A DNA stretch of 64,000 nucleotides from Sipunculus nudus (Eukaryota; Annelida; Sipuncula; Golfingiida; Sipunculidae): NCBI GenBank assembly GCA_026874595.1, contig CM049316.1:72257176-72321175 (forward strand), in the 5' to 3' direction. The notes below the pieces were generated by a model. That model did not search any database. It was not told where the DNA came from and worked only from the letters and a program-made list of their open reading frames with translations. A program made the position numbers and the translations under genes. Below, in pieces: positions 12,098 to 22,480 of this stretch (positions within the stretch are counted from its first letter, which is position 1; the number at the start of each line of letters is the position of its first letter).

Positions 12098-12790
12098 GGA
12101 AAATAGTTTCATGGTTAGCCTATAGGTTGCACTGTATCTTTCGTTAGCATGAATATATTACTATTGTAAAATGATATGCTGGTTTAGCTTTTGCTCTGGC
12201 AGGACTTAGGATGGCTATCACTGGCAACAGTATGTACCGCTTTACCAGAGTTTGAATTGATAGCGCTACAGGGTACGCCATTAAGAGTTTACCCAACTGA
12301 TCGTTGGACAGATCTGACCAAAGACAATTGGGCATATATTCCTTATGTCGCCTGAAGTTACCAACTAACCCCTACATATTATCATTATGCATTAATACAG
12401 ATGTTTTCACTCCATTGGGACCAAGTAACTGCGGAATGATTACTGTGTATGGCAATATGCGTACAAGCCGGGAAGAAAATGAAAAAACATGTATTAATTC
12501 TTCTCCACTTGGTTCTTGGTAACTTCAGGTTGTTAACAAATTAAAAAAAAAAATAACATAACGGATGTAAACAATTTCACAAAAGCTTATTTATGATGCT
12601 GCATGATACATGGTAAGTTTATTTCTATAAGATTTAAGGAATGACTTGCTATCCTACAACAAGCGAGTTACATGTCAATTATCCATGCCGATCCGTTGAG
12701 GGAAACACTCAATGGAGTAACCTTAAAAGTTTAGCCCTACCCATGCCAACCATGGTCAAGCGGTACATACTTTTGCGAAGCTATCACTTT
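12098..12790 (+). repeat. duplicated block, copy B part 3
   Basis: It matches 4520-5150 with GGACTTAGGATGGCTATCAC, AGTATGTACCGCTTTACCAG, GGTACGCCATTAAGAGTTTA, CCCCTACATATTATCATT and AAGTAACTGCGGAATGAT. Open frames within it are not preserved between the two copies, so it is treated as non-coding. Confidence 0.8.
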
Positions 12791-12879
12791 AGAACAGGAT
12801 ATACCACATTTACTGTATACATGTATCTCCTATACATAATCGCGCAAGGGTCCATCGCAGTATCACTCATTCGAATCCT

Positions 12880-13090
12880 GAATCCTACCCTTCACACCAG
12901 GAGTCGCCACTTTAAGTACCAAAACACTAAGCCAACTACTCTCCCCACGCAGCGGTTATACCTTGCAGTCAATTCTGGATCTCCTGCACTGTTAGTTTAG
13001 TGTGTTTTCGGGGCATTAACACCAGGGCTGGCACAGGGCCAAGAATCAATGGTACAAGAGCAGGGGTATCGAGGGTTTTAAAAGTGGAGT
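12880..13090 (+). repeat. dispersed repeat shared with 24.37-24.50 kb
   Basis: AGCGGTTATACCTTG, then AACACCAGGG...GCACAGGGCCAAGAA and an ACAAGAGCA run occur here. Related text in the same orientation and order lies near 24385-24505 (GCCGTTATACCTTG, AACACCAGGGTTCGCACAGA, GCAAAGAACTGTAACAGAGCA). Confidence 0.55.
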
Positions 13091-15373
13091 TGGATCCATA
13101 ATGCGATACCACGATCTCATATGTCAAATTACAATTCTTCGTCCTGAGTGGACATGCACTGTCAATGCAAACAATACGGGATTTACGAACAAACGAATTG
13201 GATTCAACGACATATATATCCAGGTCCAGACCAAACACAATGTCTTAAAATCAAATCGATCCGCTTGAAAGAGATCGCGTTACAAGCGTATTTATCACTA
13301 TAGCATTTCACGTTTTTATATGCTTCTGTTGAATCGGTGTATTCATTATGGAGACTGTGTCATGTTTACAAATTACATAACCTTTATCTTCGGATTATGA
13401 TATTTCCCTGATAACTAGGGTACTTTTATATCAAGCATTCTTGCTTAGGGACGTAGAACGGCCGGGTGCACATGTACATCAGAATACGCAGTAAAAAAGT
13501 AGAATTATTTTGATTCTGAATCGAAAGATAAACACAAGACCACAAAGACTACATATACCTTACCTCTATACGTTACCAAGCGACAAGAGCGAGGTGTCCA
13601 GAGTGCAGGACCGTTTATAGGTAATGAACTAATGTAGGTGAAGTCGCACACGTTCGTCCTAGCTTCAGACCGGCTTCAGGCAGATCATTGGACGCTTGGA
13701 TTTATAGTCTTAGTTCTGGGTCCGCGAACCGTAGCATCATCACGAATAAAATCATGTGATTACAAAGATGAATGTCACGCGACAGCAAAAACTTAGACGG
13801 TATAAATTGAAGACCTGGATGACATCAACAAATGGGTCACCAGATTTGGGAGCCATTCACACAACATCAATATACTATAGTATTAGTCCCGATTCCGTGC
13901 AAAGGTTGCTTGGTACCATTTCTGTTGACCATGCATGGTATTGTTTCACGTTCTTTCTTTGGTTGAACAGACTAATTCTGTAAATCTGTGTTTTTTATGC
14001 TTACGGCATTATATAACTTTATTTTTTTTTTCTGTTTTAACATCAGTCGTCTTATCCATGATGCTTATTTTTATATATTATAGTATCCTTTATTGGCTAG
14101 TATGATGTTTTTCTACGGATTATGGTATTTTCAGGAGGCATGTGATTTTTTTTCTATTTATGATAGTATTTAACTATGGATTATAAACACTTAAATGAAT
14201 CATATTTTTTCCCTGGATAATGTTATTTGCTTTTAAATTATGATTTTGTCCTTTGGTTTATAAAAATTTTCTAGTTATGGTAGTTATATGGTAGTTATAG
14301 AGTTATGGTATTCTAGAATGGGTCATGGTATTTGTCCAAGGATTAGGATGTTGTCACAGTGTATTTAAGTATTTTGATCTATATGGAACGGCATTATTTA
14401 AGAGGCATTTTTTTTTGTTTGTTTCACATTTTTCCACACTTCAGGTCGGCTCAGGCTTACACACCACACACTATTTCTGCTCCAATAATGAAAAAAAGCC
14501 GACTTTTTATTTCTTGTTTTTACCCTAACATTAACTGTTACTTTAATGGTTCACGTACTTTTATGTGCAGCGTACAGCAGTTTTCTTTGCAAAGTATATA
14601 AACGTGTAATGACGGAAAGCATTTAAAGATAAATTTCACCTGCAGCTACAACATTTGTTTTCGTGAACAGGAGGCTGAAGTGTGAATGTGTAATACTAAA
14701 ATTATCTGGATATCAGATAACTATTTTTTTTGCAATAATGACGCCCATTCAAACATAAGACATACCAAATGTCAACGCATTTACAAAACACTTCTCCGTA
14801 GACGCTCAAATGACGGTTATTTACTAATAAAACAACTCTATTTCATGAACTACCGCAAACGTGAAGGTTATGAGGCCGTGTTAATTCATATGTAATCGGT
14901 AAAAAGTAACCCTGGGTGTCGGAGGTGTTCTGCTCGTATATGTGGCGCCTCATTGCGGTTATAGGGCAGAACTATCGGGAGAAGAAGTAATAATATTTAA
15001 GTTTTCTTGCTTGAAACTATATGTGTGCAAATTCGATGTCATTGGCAAATAATACAAATAGGGGTAAATAGTTCATTATCATCCATTTAAAATCAGTCAA
15101 TACAATCTATATCAATTATTTTTTTTTTTACATTTAGTATACTTTTGACATTTGGGTGAATGATTTTCATGGTCTGTTTCGTTTGACAGCGATGGCAGCC
15201 CATGTACAGACAAAATAGTGATCGACCTCAAAGAATATGTCTGAAGTCAAAGAAAGCTTTTGAAATGGGTACAATTTGGTGAGAGACATGTCACCATTTT
15301 CAACAAGGACCTTGTTATATCCTCTCCCCCATATTTTGCTAAAATAAATGAATATTATTTTTTTAAATAAAAT
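13091..15373. other. gene-free stretch with loose ATTATG-rich repetition
   Basis: Between 13.38 and 14.33 kb, phrases such as GGATTATGGTATTT and GTTATGGTA recur irregularly, suggesting an old decayed repeat. Open frames at 13756, 14325 and 14686 show no domain. Confidence 0.4.
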
Positions 15374-15757
15374 AGTAGGCCATGGGCTAGTGAGTGCACC
15401 CCCTTGTGATTTACTTTAATGGGTATTTTTATGTAGCCCTAAGTCTATCAAGTCGGTGATTGATGTTACCAGCAAAAAAAAAACAAAAAAACTGGGATGG
15501 AAGATAGCCCCATGGACGTTTTAACCACGCCTACTTTTTCAGCTGGAGGCAGATAATTAGGGGTATGGAAAATTCAAACAGCCATAACTTTGCCACTCTT
15601 CATCAAAATATTTCAAATGACCACAAAAAAAGTATGCTTTATCAAGATCTACAAGTCCATGCAAGTGATATGCAAATTTCTTCTGTTAAAAGGTCACTAG
15701 AGGTCAAATCACAAGGGGGAGGGATTCACTATGACCTCCACTAGCCCATGCCCTATA
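15374..15757. mobile_element. MITE-like element with imperfect terminal inverted repeats
   Basis: The left arm GGCCATGGGCTAGTGAGTG and CCCCCTTGTGATTT at 15378-15412 is mirrored at 15703-15755, reading on the + strand AAATCACAAGGGGGAGG then CCACTAGCCCATGCC. The ~380-bp spacing and absence of coding sequence fit a miniature inverted-repeat transposable element. No target duplication is obvious. Confidence 0.6.
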
Positions 15758-16129
15758 GGTTCTAATTGTATTCCGTATAAAATACAACAAATAATGGGTC
15801 ACAGTTTCGGAAAAGTCCGCAAATATCAGTTTTTCCAAAATAAATAAAATACCAAAATGACTGACAGTATGATATGATTCAACCGCTTCCGAGACCATAT
15901 GGTACCTAGCCCTAAAACTCTCAAAATAATTCATGCAGGCTTTTAACATTAGAATTTTAGGGTAAAGGGTTAACTTTTTGTGAATTTCTGCATGAAGCGA
16001 TCATATTAAGTTAAATATTGTTTCAAAATACTTTAAATTGAAAACCTGAAAAATTTTTCACACCGCACGAAGGGACAACCCTCTACGGCCAGATTATCTG
16101 CCATTTAGAGAAAAAAGCATTTATCAGGC

Positions 16130-16380
16130 AAAATAATAATAAATAAATGAATAAAACTATGATTCTCAGGCACCGCCCGCATCACTTTTAACCCCCGGCA
16201 TACAAAATTTTAATTTTATTTTTTCATCTTTCAAGAAGATAAAATTATACAATTTTGATAAGATTTCCTGTGTTAAGTAGTGCTCTTAGCTGTTTAGCAA
16301 GATAAGTATGTTATTTTCATGTTTTTCCTTGGTCATTTGACATTTTTATCGAAACATACAAAAAAGGTATAAAATAAGAT
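16130..16380 (+). repeat. dispersed repeat, inverted relative to 24.92-25.17 kb
   Basis: GATTCTCAGGCACCGCCCGC, TTTTAACCCCCG, CATCTTTCAAGAAGA and TTTTGATAAGATTTCCT are found reverse-complemented, in mirrored order, at 24920-25170. Confidence 0.75.
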
Positions 16381-16599
16381 ATCTCAAGCACGAACTGATT
16401 TATAAAAAAGTATCTGAGAACTGTACCTCTCTTTTTTGGCCTTATGATATGTTATATATTATTTATCATTTCGGGCCGGAATTGCCAGACATATAAAGAG
16501 AGCTTTATCTAAACAAATGACCCTCAATCACACCCTCCTACAGAAAGGTCTACCTTTTGAGCGTCTGTATGACGCATTCCAAGTATACGTTATTTATGA

Positions 16600-16810
16600 T
16601 ATAGATTGAGATATAATATTTCATTATTAATATATTAAATTCATATATAAATATATAATTTTTTTTTTTAAATATTAAATATATATTTAATATTGCAATA
16701 TATTAATATTACATTGACCATCATCCCTTCTCAAAAAGTTTCGGGGATATATACCTCTATTCTCCTATATTGACCCCCCCCCCCCCCTGCCTGCACATCA
16801 TGTAAATATA
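16600..16810 (+). repeat. dispersed AT-rich repeat shared with 22.85-23.0 kb
   Basis: ATATTAATATTAC, a TTACATTG motif, CCCCTTCT-like text, AAAAAGT, GGGGATATATACCTC and a C or G homopolymer follow in the same order and orientation in both places. Confidence 0.55.
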
Positions 16811-18295
16811 TGGGGGATTTGTGGTCACATACGTGGGCGGGACTGGCCAATGACTTTTGTCCTGTGCCCCGTCCTTCTTCAAATCCTGGATACGCCACTA
16901 TTGACAGTTGCTTCTAGAAACGGCTGTGACTTCCGGCTGAATAAATGTTTATGATGTACTTAGTGCCCTCCAACATTCAGTGGTTCTTCTGATGTATGCA
17001 ACGGACCGGAAAGATGTCTAGTCATTATGGGATCCTGTGTGATAATGTCTCATCAGGAGTTCAATTAAAGAGTAAACGAGGTGTGTAATGGTATAGGCAT
17101 TTGTGTGCATGCACTTGGTATAATATAAATAAACGTATACTATAAGTTACACGTGCATGCTGATATGTAGGAAAAACCCGGGCTTATTGTGTACAATTTA
17201 TATGTATAAGCATCGCTTGGTATTAGACATTGACAAAATTGAAATATATCATTTTATAACCTTATTATATACACATATATATCATATAAAAATGTTGATC
17301 TTGTCATAATACATATAAATATATATATATTATTTATATATGTTTGTTACACTGCTAAAGGATTTTAAATTTACAATATATAATTTGTTTAACAGCGCAT
17401 GACAAGTGACCTTATTAGGTCATTAAAGGTCATTTCTGAGATACCTACTTACCATAAAATAAATCTTTTTTTTGTATGACCCATCGCTCCTGAAAAAATC
17501 CATGCTTTTATCATATAATGCACAATTTTACCCTTGGCCGCCAAACTATAACTATATATACATACATACACATATTCCTATTAGATATATATTTGTGTAA
17601 AAGCACATTCGAATACATATAGGGATGCATACGTGCACCCACACTCACTAGCACCTCACCCACACACACACGCACACACCCTCACACATACACAGCTTAT
17701 TTACCTAGCAGCTTGATAACATATGATCGTGTCAAATGATTTCATAAAATATGGCTCGTCAGGTAATAAGACCCTGACTCATTACATAACGTGATCACGA
17801 CAGCAATAAAGCATTTGCAACAGAACAATTAAATGAACCTTTTATCTTCAGGCGAAGCCTTTTCATTGGCGCATGCGCGATGAGAAATCATATTTTTTTT
17901 TTATTTTGGCTAGTATACTGCAGATAAGGTATGCATAAAGTGAACGGAAAATGCTACAAATATATTTTGTTAACATATGTTATTTTTTTGTAATTTTATT
18001 ATTGTAGGAGGTTGGAGATGTAAGAGGTGGATACCAAATTGTATAAATTATGCCTTTGTAAACTGATGCATAAACACCTATTAATTACATGTAACTATAG
18101 CATGAGCAGTTGAATCGTAGGACACATAGATGAACAGGGGCCTCAGATAAGTTTACAGCTCTGCCACTGACACATATCAGCACACATATTACCTAATATC
18201 AGCATACACGCTTATGTATATATATATATAATCAATGTAATACACATAGAATTTGAATACATCGTAGTGAAAGTGCTTGACTATGTAGGGGAGCT
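16811..18295. other. intergenic DNA, no gene seen
   Basis: It holds short TA-rich runs and a (CA)-rich patch at about 17635-17692. Nothing coding was recognised. Confidence 0.4.
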
Positions 18296-18297
18296 TT

Positions 18298-18540
18298 AAT
18301 AATGCATCATAAACAGTTAGTTTTATTCATGCACTACAGAACTGTTTCGTGAGTACAGCTGACTAGCCGGCTCACTCTTCAGGTACTAACTGAACTGATC
18401 AGATATGCGTGTAAAGTTCGCCATAATAGGTAGGATAAATCTGGGGTTATTCGGTTCGGTGGGGTTGTCTTTGGGGCCCAGGTGGCTATTGTGTAACAGT
18501 TCTGTAGTAAATGAAGTAAAACTAACTGTTAATGATGCAT

Positions 18541-18560
<20 letters not shown>
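18298..18560 (-). mobile_element. Penelope-like terminal segment with inverted partial copy
   Basis: The left arm at 18301-18347 is repeated in reverse complement at 18494-18541: AACAGTTCTGTAGT, ATGAA, AAAACTAACTGTT and ATGATGCATTA read on the + strand in the right arm. The - strand reading of the left arm extends into a complete hammerhead-type motif. The right arm has only its 3' half and runs into a (TA)n tract. Penelope-like elements are known to carry hammerhead ribozymes in terminal repeats that may be inverted or partial. Assignment rests on this resemblance; no RT or GIY-YIG sequence is visible here. Confidence 0.6.
18314..18392 (-). ncRNA. hammerhead ribozyme, type I (predicted self-cleaving)
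   Basis: On the - strand the order is: stem I outer arm CAGTTA and inner arm GTAC, core CTGAAGA (fits CUGANGA, 18382-18376), stem II arm GTGAG (18375-18371), a 17-nt loop, CTCAC (18353-18349), GAAA (18348-18345), stem III CAG-TT-CTG, then T-A. Predicted cleavage is after A at 18335. The inner stem I partner GTGC follows, then an 11-nt bulge and TAACTG. All invariant core positions are satisfied: CUGANGA, GAA, the A15.1-U16.1 pair, and H17=A. Stem III is very short, as reported for Penelope-associated hammerheads. Activity is inferred, not shown. Confidence 0.7.

Positions 18561-18637
<77 letters not shown>
18541..18637. repeat. (TA)n microsatellite
   Basis: A TA run interrupted once by ATG, adjoining the right arm of the inverted repeat at 18494-18541. 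Confidence 0.97.
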
Positions 18638-18639
<2 letters not shown>

Positions 18640-19275
18640 CTATGGCTGCTTGCATTGCACCATAACGAGGATTTGTTGCATTAATTATCTCTGTATTAAA
18701 AATATAAGTGAAAAATACTTCAACTTTGCTCAGTATTTGCTCATACTTTTAAGCTTTTCATAACAGGAAACCTCTTATGAAAATCCTTCGGGCGAAAATC
18801 CACTGAAACAGCCCTACTTGTTCTAACATTAAACAGGTATCAAAATGGACTTTGGATGTCACATCAGTACCGATTGCACCTAAAACGAAGAGATGCTTAA
18901 AAATTCAGAAAAAAAATCTTTACTCTTAAAACCAAGATTATCTGCTAGCTCATAAATAAGACGAGGGAACAAGACTTAGGCAGTATATTATCATCTACAA
19001 TTACAGCGGGGACAGCATCCATTAATCATAGTTGTTAAACGATGTTGCACTGGGAAATATGATACGCTCCAGCAAGCGGCACTGAGGGATCCAACAGAAA
19101 CAAGCAGAGCGGACATATACACTGCACTGGTTAGTCATATCGTGGAACTCGCACTGAATGTGAGACAAAAATACTCGCTTCGTTTTTCGAAGTGTACATA
19201 TATTTATATATTTCAGCCAGATGGCGGGGTATTAACTTTACCTGTTGGCTAGTTTGTGGGTTATCAAGTTCTTCG
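18638..19275. other. intergenic DNA, nothing recognised
   Basis: No open frame of interest and no transposon end was identified. Confidence 0.4.
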
Positions 19276-19560
19276 CAAAAAGCTCTTTGCCTAAGGGGAA
19301 GAGCATAGGACTCAAAGCCAGGAGATCGTGAGTTCGAATCTCAGCTGACGCCGAGACATTTTTCACGGTATGCTCTGCAAGCTTAATAGGAAGGCCGTGC
19401 CCAAAGACTATGTTTCACTCACATATGAATGCGCCTTTCGGGGTTCCTCGGTGGTATGACCAAAGAATGGGGACGATTACGTACCCAGGGCCAGCAGGTG
19501 CAGTAGTCAATGGGCCTGGTTAACGCCAGGATATGATATGAGAGGAAGCGTGTTATACTG
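19276..19560 (+). repeat. tRNA-derived SINE-like repeat
   Basis: The text around 19291-19352 resembles a decayed tRNA gene. It has an A-box-like CTAAGGGGAAGAGCATAGG and a B-box GAGTTCGAATCTC, ending GCTGACGCC. A tRNA-unrelated body with GC-richer sequence follows to about 19555. The acceptor stem does not pair well, so a working tRNA is unlikely. The CTCAAAGCC anticodon-loop region hints at a Leu-type ancestor. Confidence 0.45.
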
Positions 19561-19834
19561 TCACGTAGTCCGAAACCGGTATGGAATTCTGAATATGTTT
19601 ATAAAGGTAGTTAAGTAAGCATTGAAAAATACTGAGGTGATTACCTTCACCAAAAAATAAAAAAAAAAATAAAAAAAAGACATAATAAGATTTATATTAT
19701 TCACCAGGCTATTTTGCAACCCGGGTAAAATAAATATGTTTAAACTAACATCTACGAAACAATCCAAAATTTTGGAGGAAAACTGGATCCCAATAATATA
19801 TTTTTGCTGTCAAACTGCGACAATGTGGACACAG
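19561..19834. other. AT-rich spacer next to the DIRS-like remnant
   Basis: A-rich sequence with no recognisable tyrosine recombinase, the domain that would be expected on this side of a complete DIRS element. Confidence 0.4.
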
Positions 19835-21935
19835 TCAATTCATTAATATATTAATATTCTGTAGATCTATGTCCCATGCCAAACTCTGAACTGAGTCCTC
19901 TAATTCCTGACTTGGACTGTATGAACGGTTGATACATGCAACCGTTGTGCCATTGCCTCTCAATATTTTAACAGAATTCCCCTGGAGTTCGGGTTCAAAT
20001 GACCTCGGATCCAGCCCAACGGCAAGAAGCTCCCTGTAGTCGGAAGGCATATGGGCTACCCGAGTATTCCATTGTCCTGAAGCTTCAACATTTAATGACT
20101 CAATACAAGCACCCCAACCAAAACTACTTGCATCCGTAGCAATTACCCTGTATATCTATATGTTTTACGCGTATGGAGGCACAGTTCCGATTATCGATAG
20201 CTTCTCACCACCAGGTTAGCTCCTTGACAATACAAAACGATTATACAGTCCCAAGACACTCTTTGAGATATACTCCGATAAATATTTCTCAATAAAAGTT
20301 TTGCAGACAGAATGGCCTTTGTCATTGACACACATTGACCCTCAATGCACGCAAGTTTCCGAGCCGAGGCAGTGAAGCTGCGTCTAATATCCTTTTTAAG
20401 AAACCGGATACGCTGCTTGGTGACCTGAATATACGGAATACTTCCGTGATGATCAGTGTAAATTACAAAACCTAAGTAGGTAAACCATATGGACTGGGTC
20501 ACTACGCTTATGTCAAAATAATCGTCCAAACTAAATCAAGTCGTGTGTATACAATGTGGTCAGTAGCAGTATGACATCTTAACATCAAGAAAATCATCTA
20601 CATATAAAACCAATTTTTCAACATGTTCACGCAAATATTGTATCACCGGGCGGGTATCTTGTAAAAATAATAAAAGCTACAAGCTAACCCCTGTTTTAAG
20701 GCTGCAAAGACAAACGACTGTCCTCGCCATTCGAATCCTAAGTACCTTTGACAATCATCATGTACACCCACGTGATAAAACCATCTTTAAGACCTGCTGT
20801 AACTAAAAGAAATTATGCTCTATTCGTTCAGACACCTTCTGACCGGAACTTAGGAACCACAATATTTTGATATAACACTCTGAGGTCTTTGATTAACCTT
20901 TTTTTTGGTGTACACTTTAATATTGATATATACAAGGGGTACTCATCTACTTGACATTTCCATATTACACCTTGGTCAAGTAACCAAAGTTAATTAGCAC
21001 CAACAATCTTTATTTGTGACTCAGTCAAAGAGTAATTTAGTAATCTCAAACCAAACTGGGCCACCTTGAAGAGTGAAGGTACTCCAATCCAATATGTTCT
21101 CACTGGCATTCATGATTTTCCAAGCATCCGTAAGTCGAGCCAGGGGATTCGTATATATGAATGCTAAACATTACGTACGTGCAAAAGAAACAAAAACACG
21201 GAAACACTGAATAGACCAATTACAGTACACGGTTCTCTTTCACCCCAAACAGGGGCACTAGTCCCTAGCGGCGTATATTGCAACACAATTACGCAAGGTA
21301 TTAAGTGAAGCTGGCACCCGCGTGACGCTGCATATAACAATAACGCCAGCTGTTTCTGGACCTATATGTTTCCCTGCAACAAAGGTAAACCGTACTCCTC
21401 TTGCAAATAACGTAATGCAGCAAATGATATTACGAAAATGTCCTGTAAATCACCTTCAGTCACGTCACGGATCCTTTTTCTAGTTCTGATATAACTTTTA
21501 ATAATGTCTTAAAAATATTTACCAGTTCTGGAAATGATATTGAATACTTGCTGATCTGCTCTCCGTATACCTGTTCAACCCGAGTCTCCAAGTCTCAAAT
21601 CATTTGGATGTCTAGAATAGCGAAACCCGTCTTCAATATTTCTGTATTCATTCTGAAGGTACTCGGTATCAATACAAGAGTAACTGCGGGCGCCCTGAAC
21701 AACTGATGAAACTCCGGCTGGATTACATCTAGGGCGAACAAAATTACTGTCCATGTGACAGTTGGCACCGGCAACAAGTGCGGGATTTTCTACATTCGGG
21801 TTGTGGTTCTCACCCACATATTCTGGCAAATTACGCCGCTGATCACGAAACTTAGACCGGCCGTTTTCATGCGACACATCATGTTGAGGGTAACTGGGTG
21901 CATTTGCAGACAGATTTCCTGTGTAACTTTTCCAT
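19835..21935 (-). pseudogene. degenerate DIRS-like retroelement (gag-like region, RT, RNase H)
   Basis: Read right to left. 21575-21935 is a gag-like open stretch (SHENGRSKFRDQRRNLP...). About 21070-21170 gives LARLTDAWKIMNASENI, followed by FTLQGGPVWFEITKLL. About 20650-20790 holds RT text in shifted frames: DGF, then HVGVHDDCQRYLGFEWRG and FAALKQGLACSFYYF. The catalytic box YVDD is at 20604-20593. 20191-20529 has LGFVIYTDHHGSI and GQCVSMTKAILSAKLLLRNI (RT end/connection). 19835-20050 has the RNase H text ELLAVGLDPRSFEPELQG. This order and wording are typical of DIRS-type elements. Several frameshifts and stops show it is dead. No tyrosine recombinase was found. Confidence 0.75.
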
Positions 21936-21936
21936 T

Positions 21937-22480
21937 ACGCTCCATAAGCAGCGGTAACGCTTTGCTCAACTATTCGCTAGACTTCCCACTGCAATAAACC
22001 GCAGTTGCCGGTCAGGTTTGGCCACCAGGCGAAGCTTTCTCTGTGGGATTCCCCCTGCGTAATATTTAACAAAGCGCATTCTCCGAGGTACCGGTCATTT
22101 TGCACTTTGGTGGAAAGCGCTTGGTGGCAAAGACTTTTTCCACCCTCCGTTGGAATACACACGATGCAATCGTCAACTTTCAGGAGTCTTTATACTGACT
22201 TGCTGGTGTGGCCTGAGGTCAGTTATTCCCCACTGCCTGCATATTTCCTTTCTTGCAGTGCTACACGAGTTCGCCACGGGTGCAGCGTGTTTGTTAACAC
22301 GCTAAGCTAATCAGATGTCTTCTACCAGTTCTGCAGATTTGTTTAAACGCAGAGCCAATCGGATTTTCACTTTATCCAGCGCAAACTGACTGGGTGTTGC
22401 CAAACCTGAAGAATCCTGCTATTACTCACAGCGTGTGAGTGGAAGGTCACCAGGAAGTTATGCACTGTGTTCACAGCGTA
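21937..22480 (+). repeat. dispersed ~530-bp repeat, copy 2
   Basis: Full-length partner of the repeat at 10428-10960, in the same orientation. It begins TTACGCTCCATAAGCAGCGG exactly where the gag-like frame of the - strand DIRS remnant meets a stop, so it may be that element's terminal region. It is richer in GC than its surroundings. Confidence 0.8.

Noticed and set aside
19290-19355. possible tRNA gene
   Set aside because: A- and B-boxes are recognisable but the acceptor stem does not pair and a SINE-like body follows.
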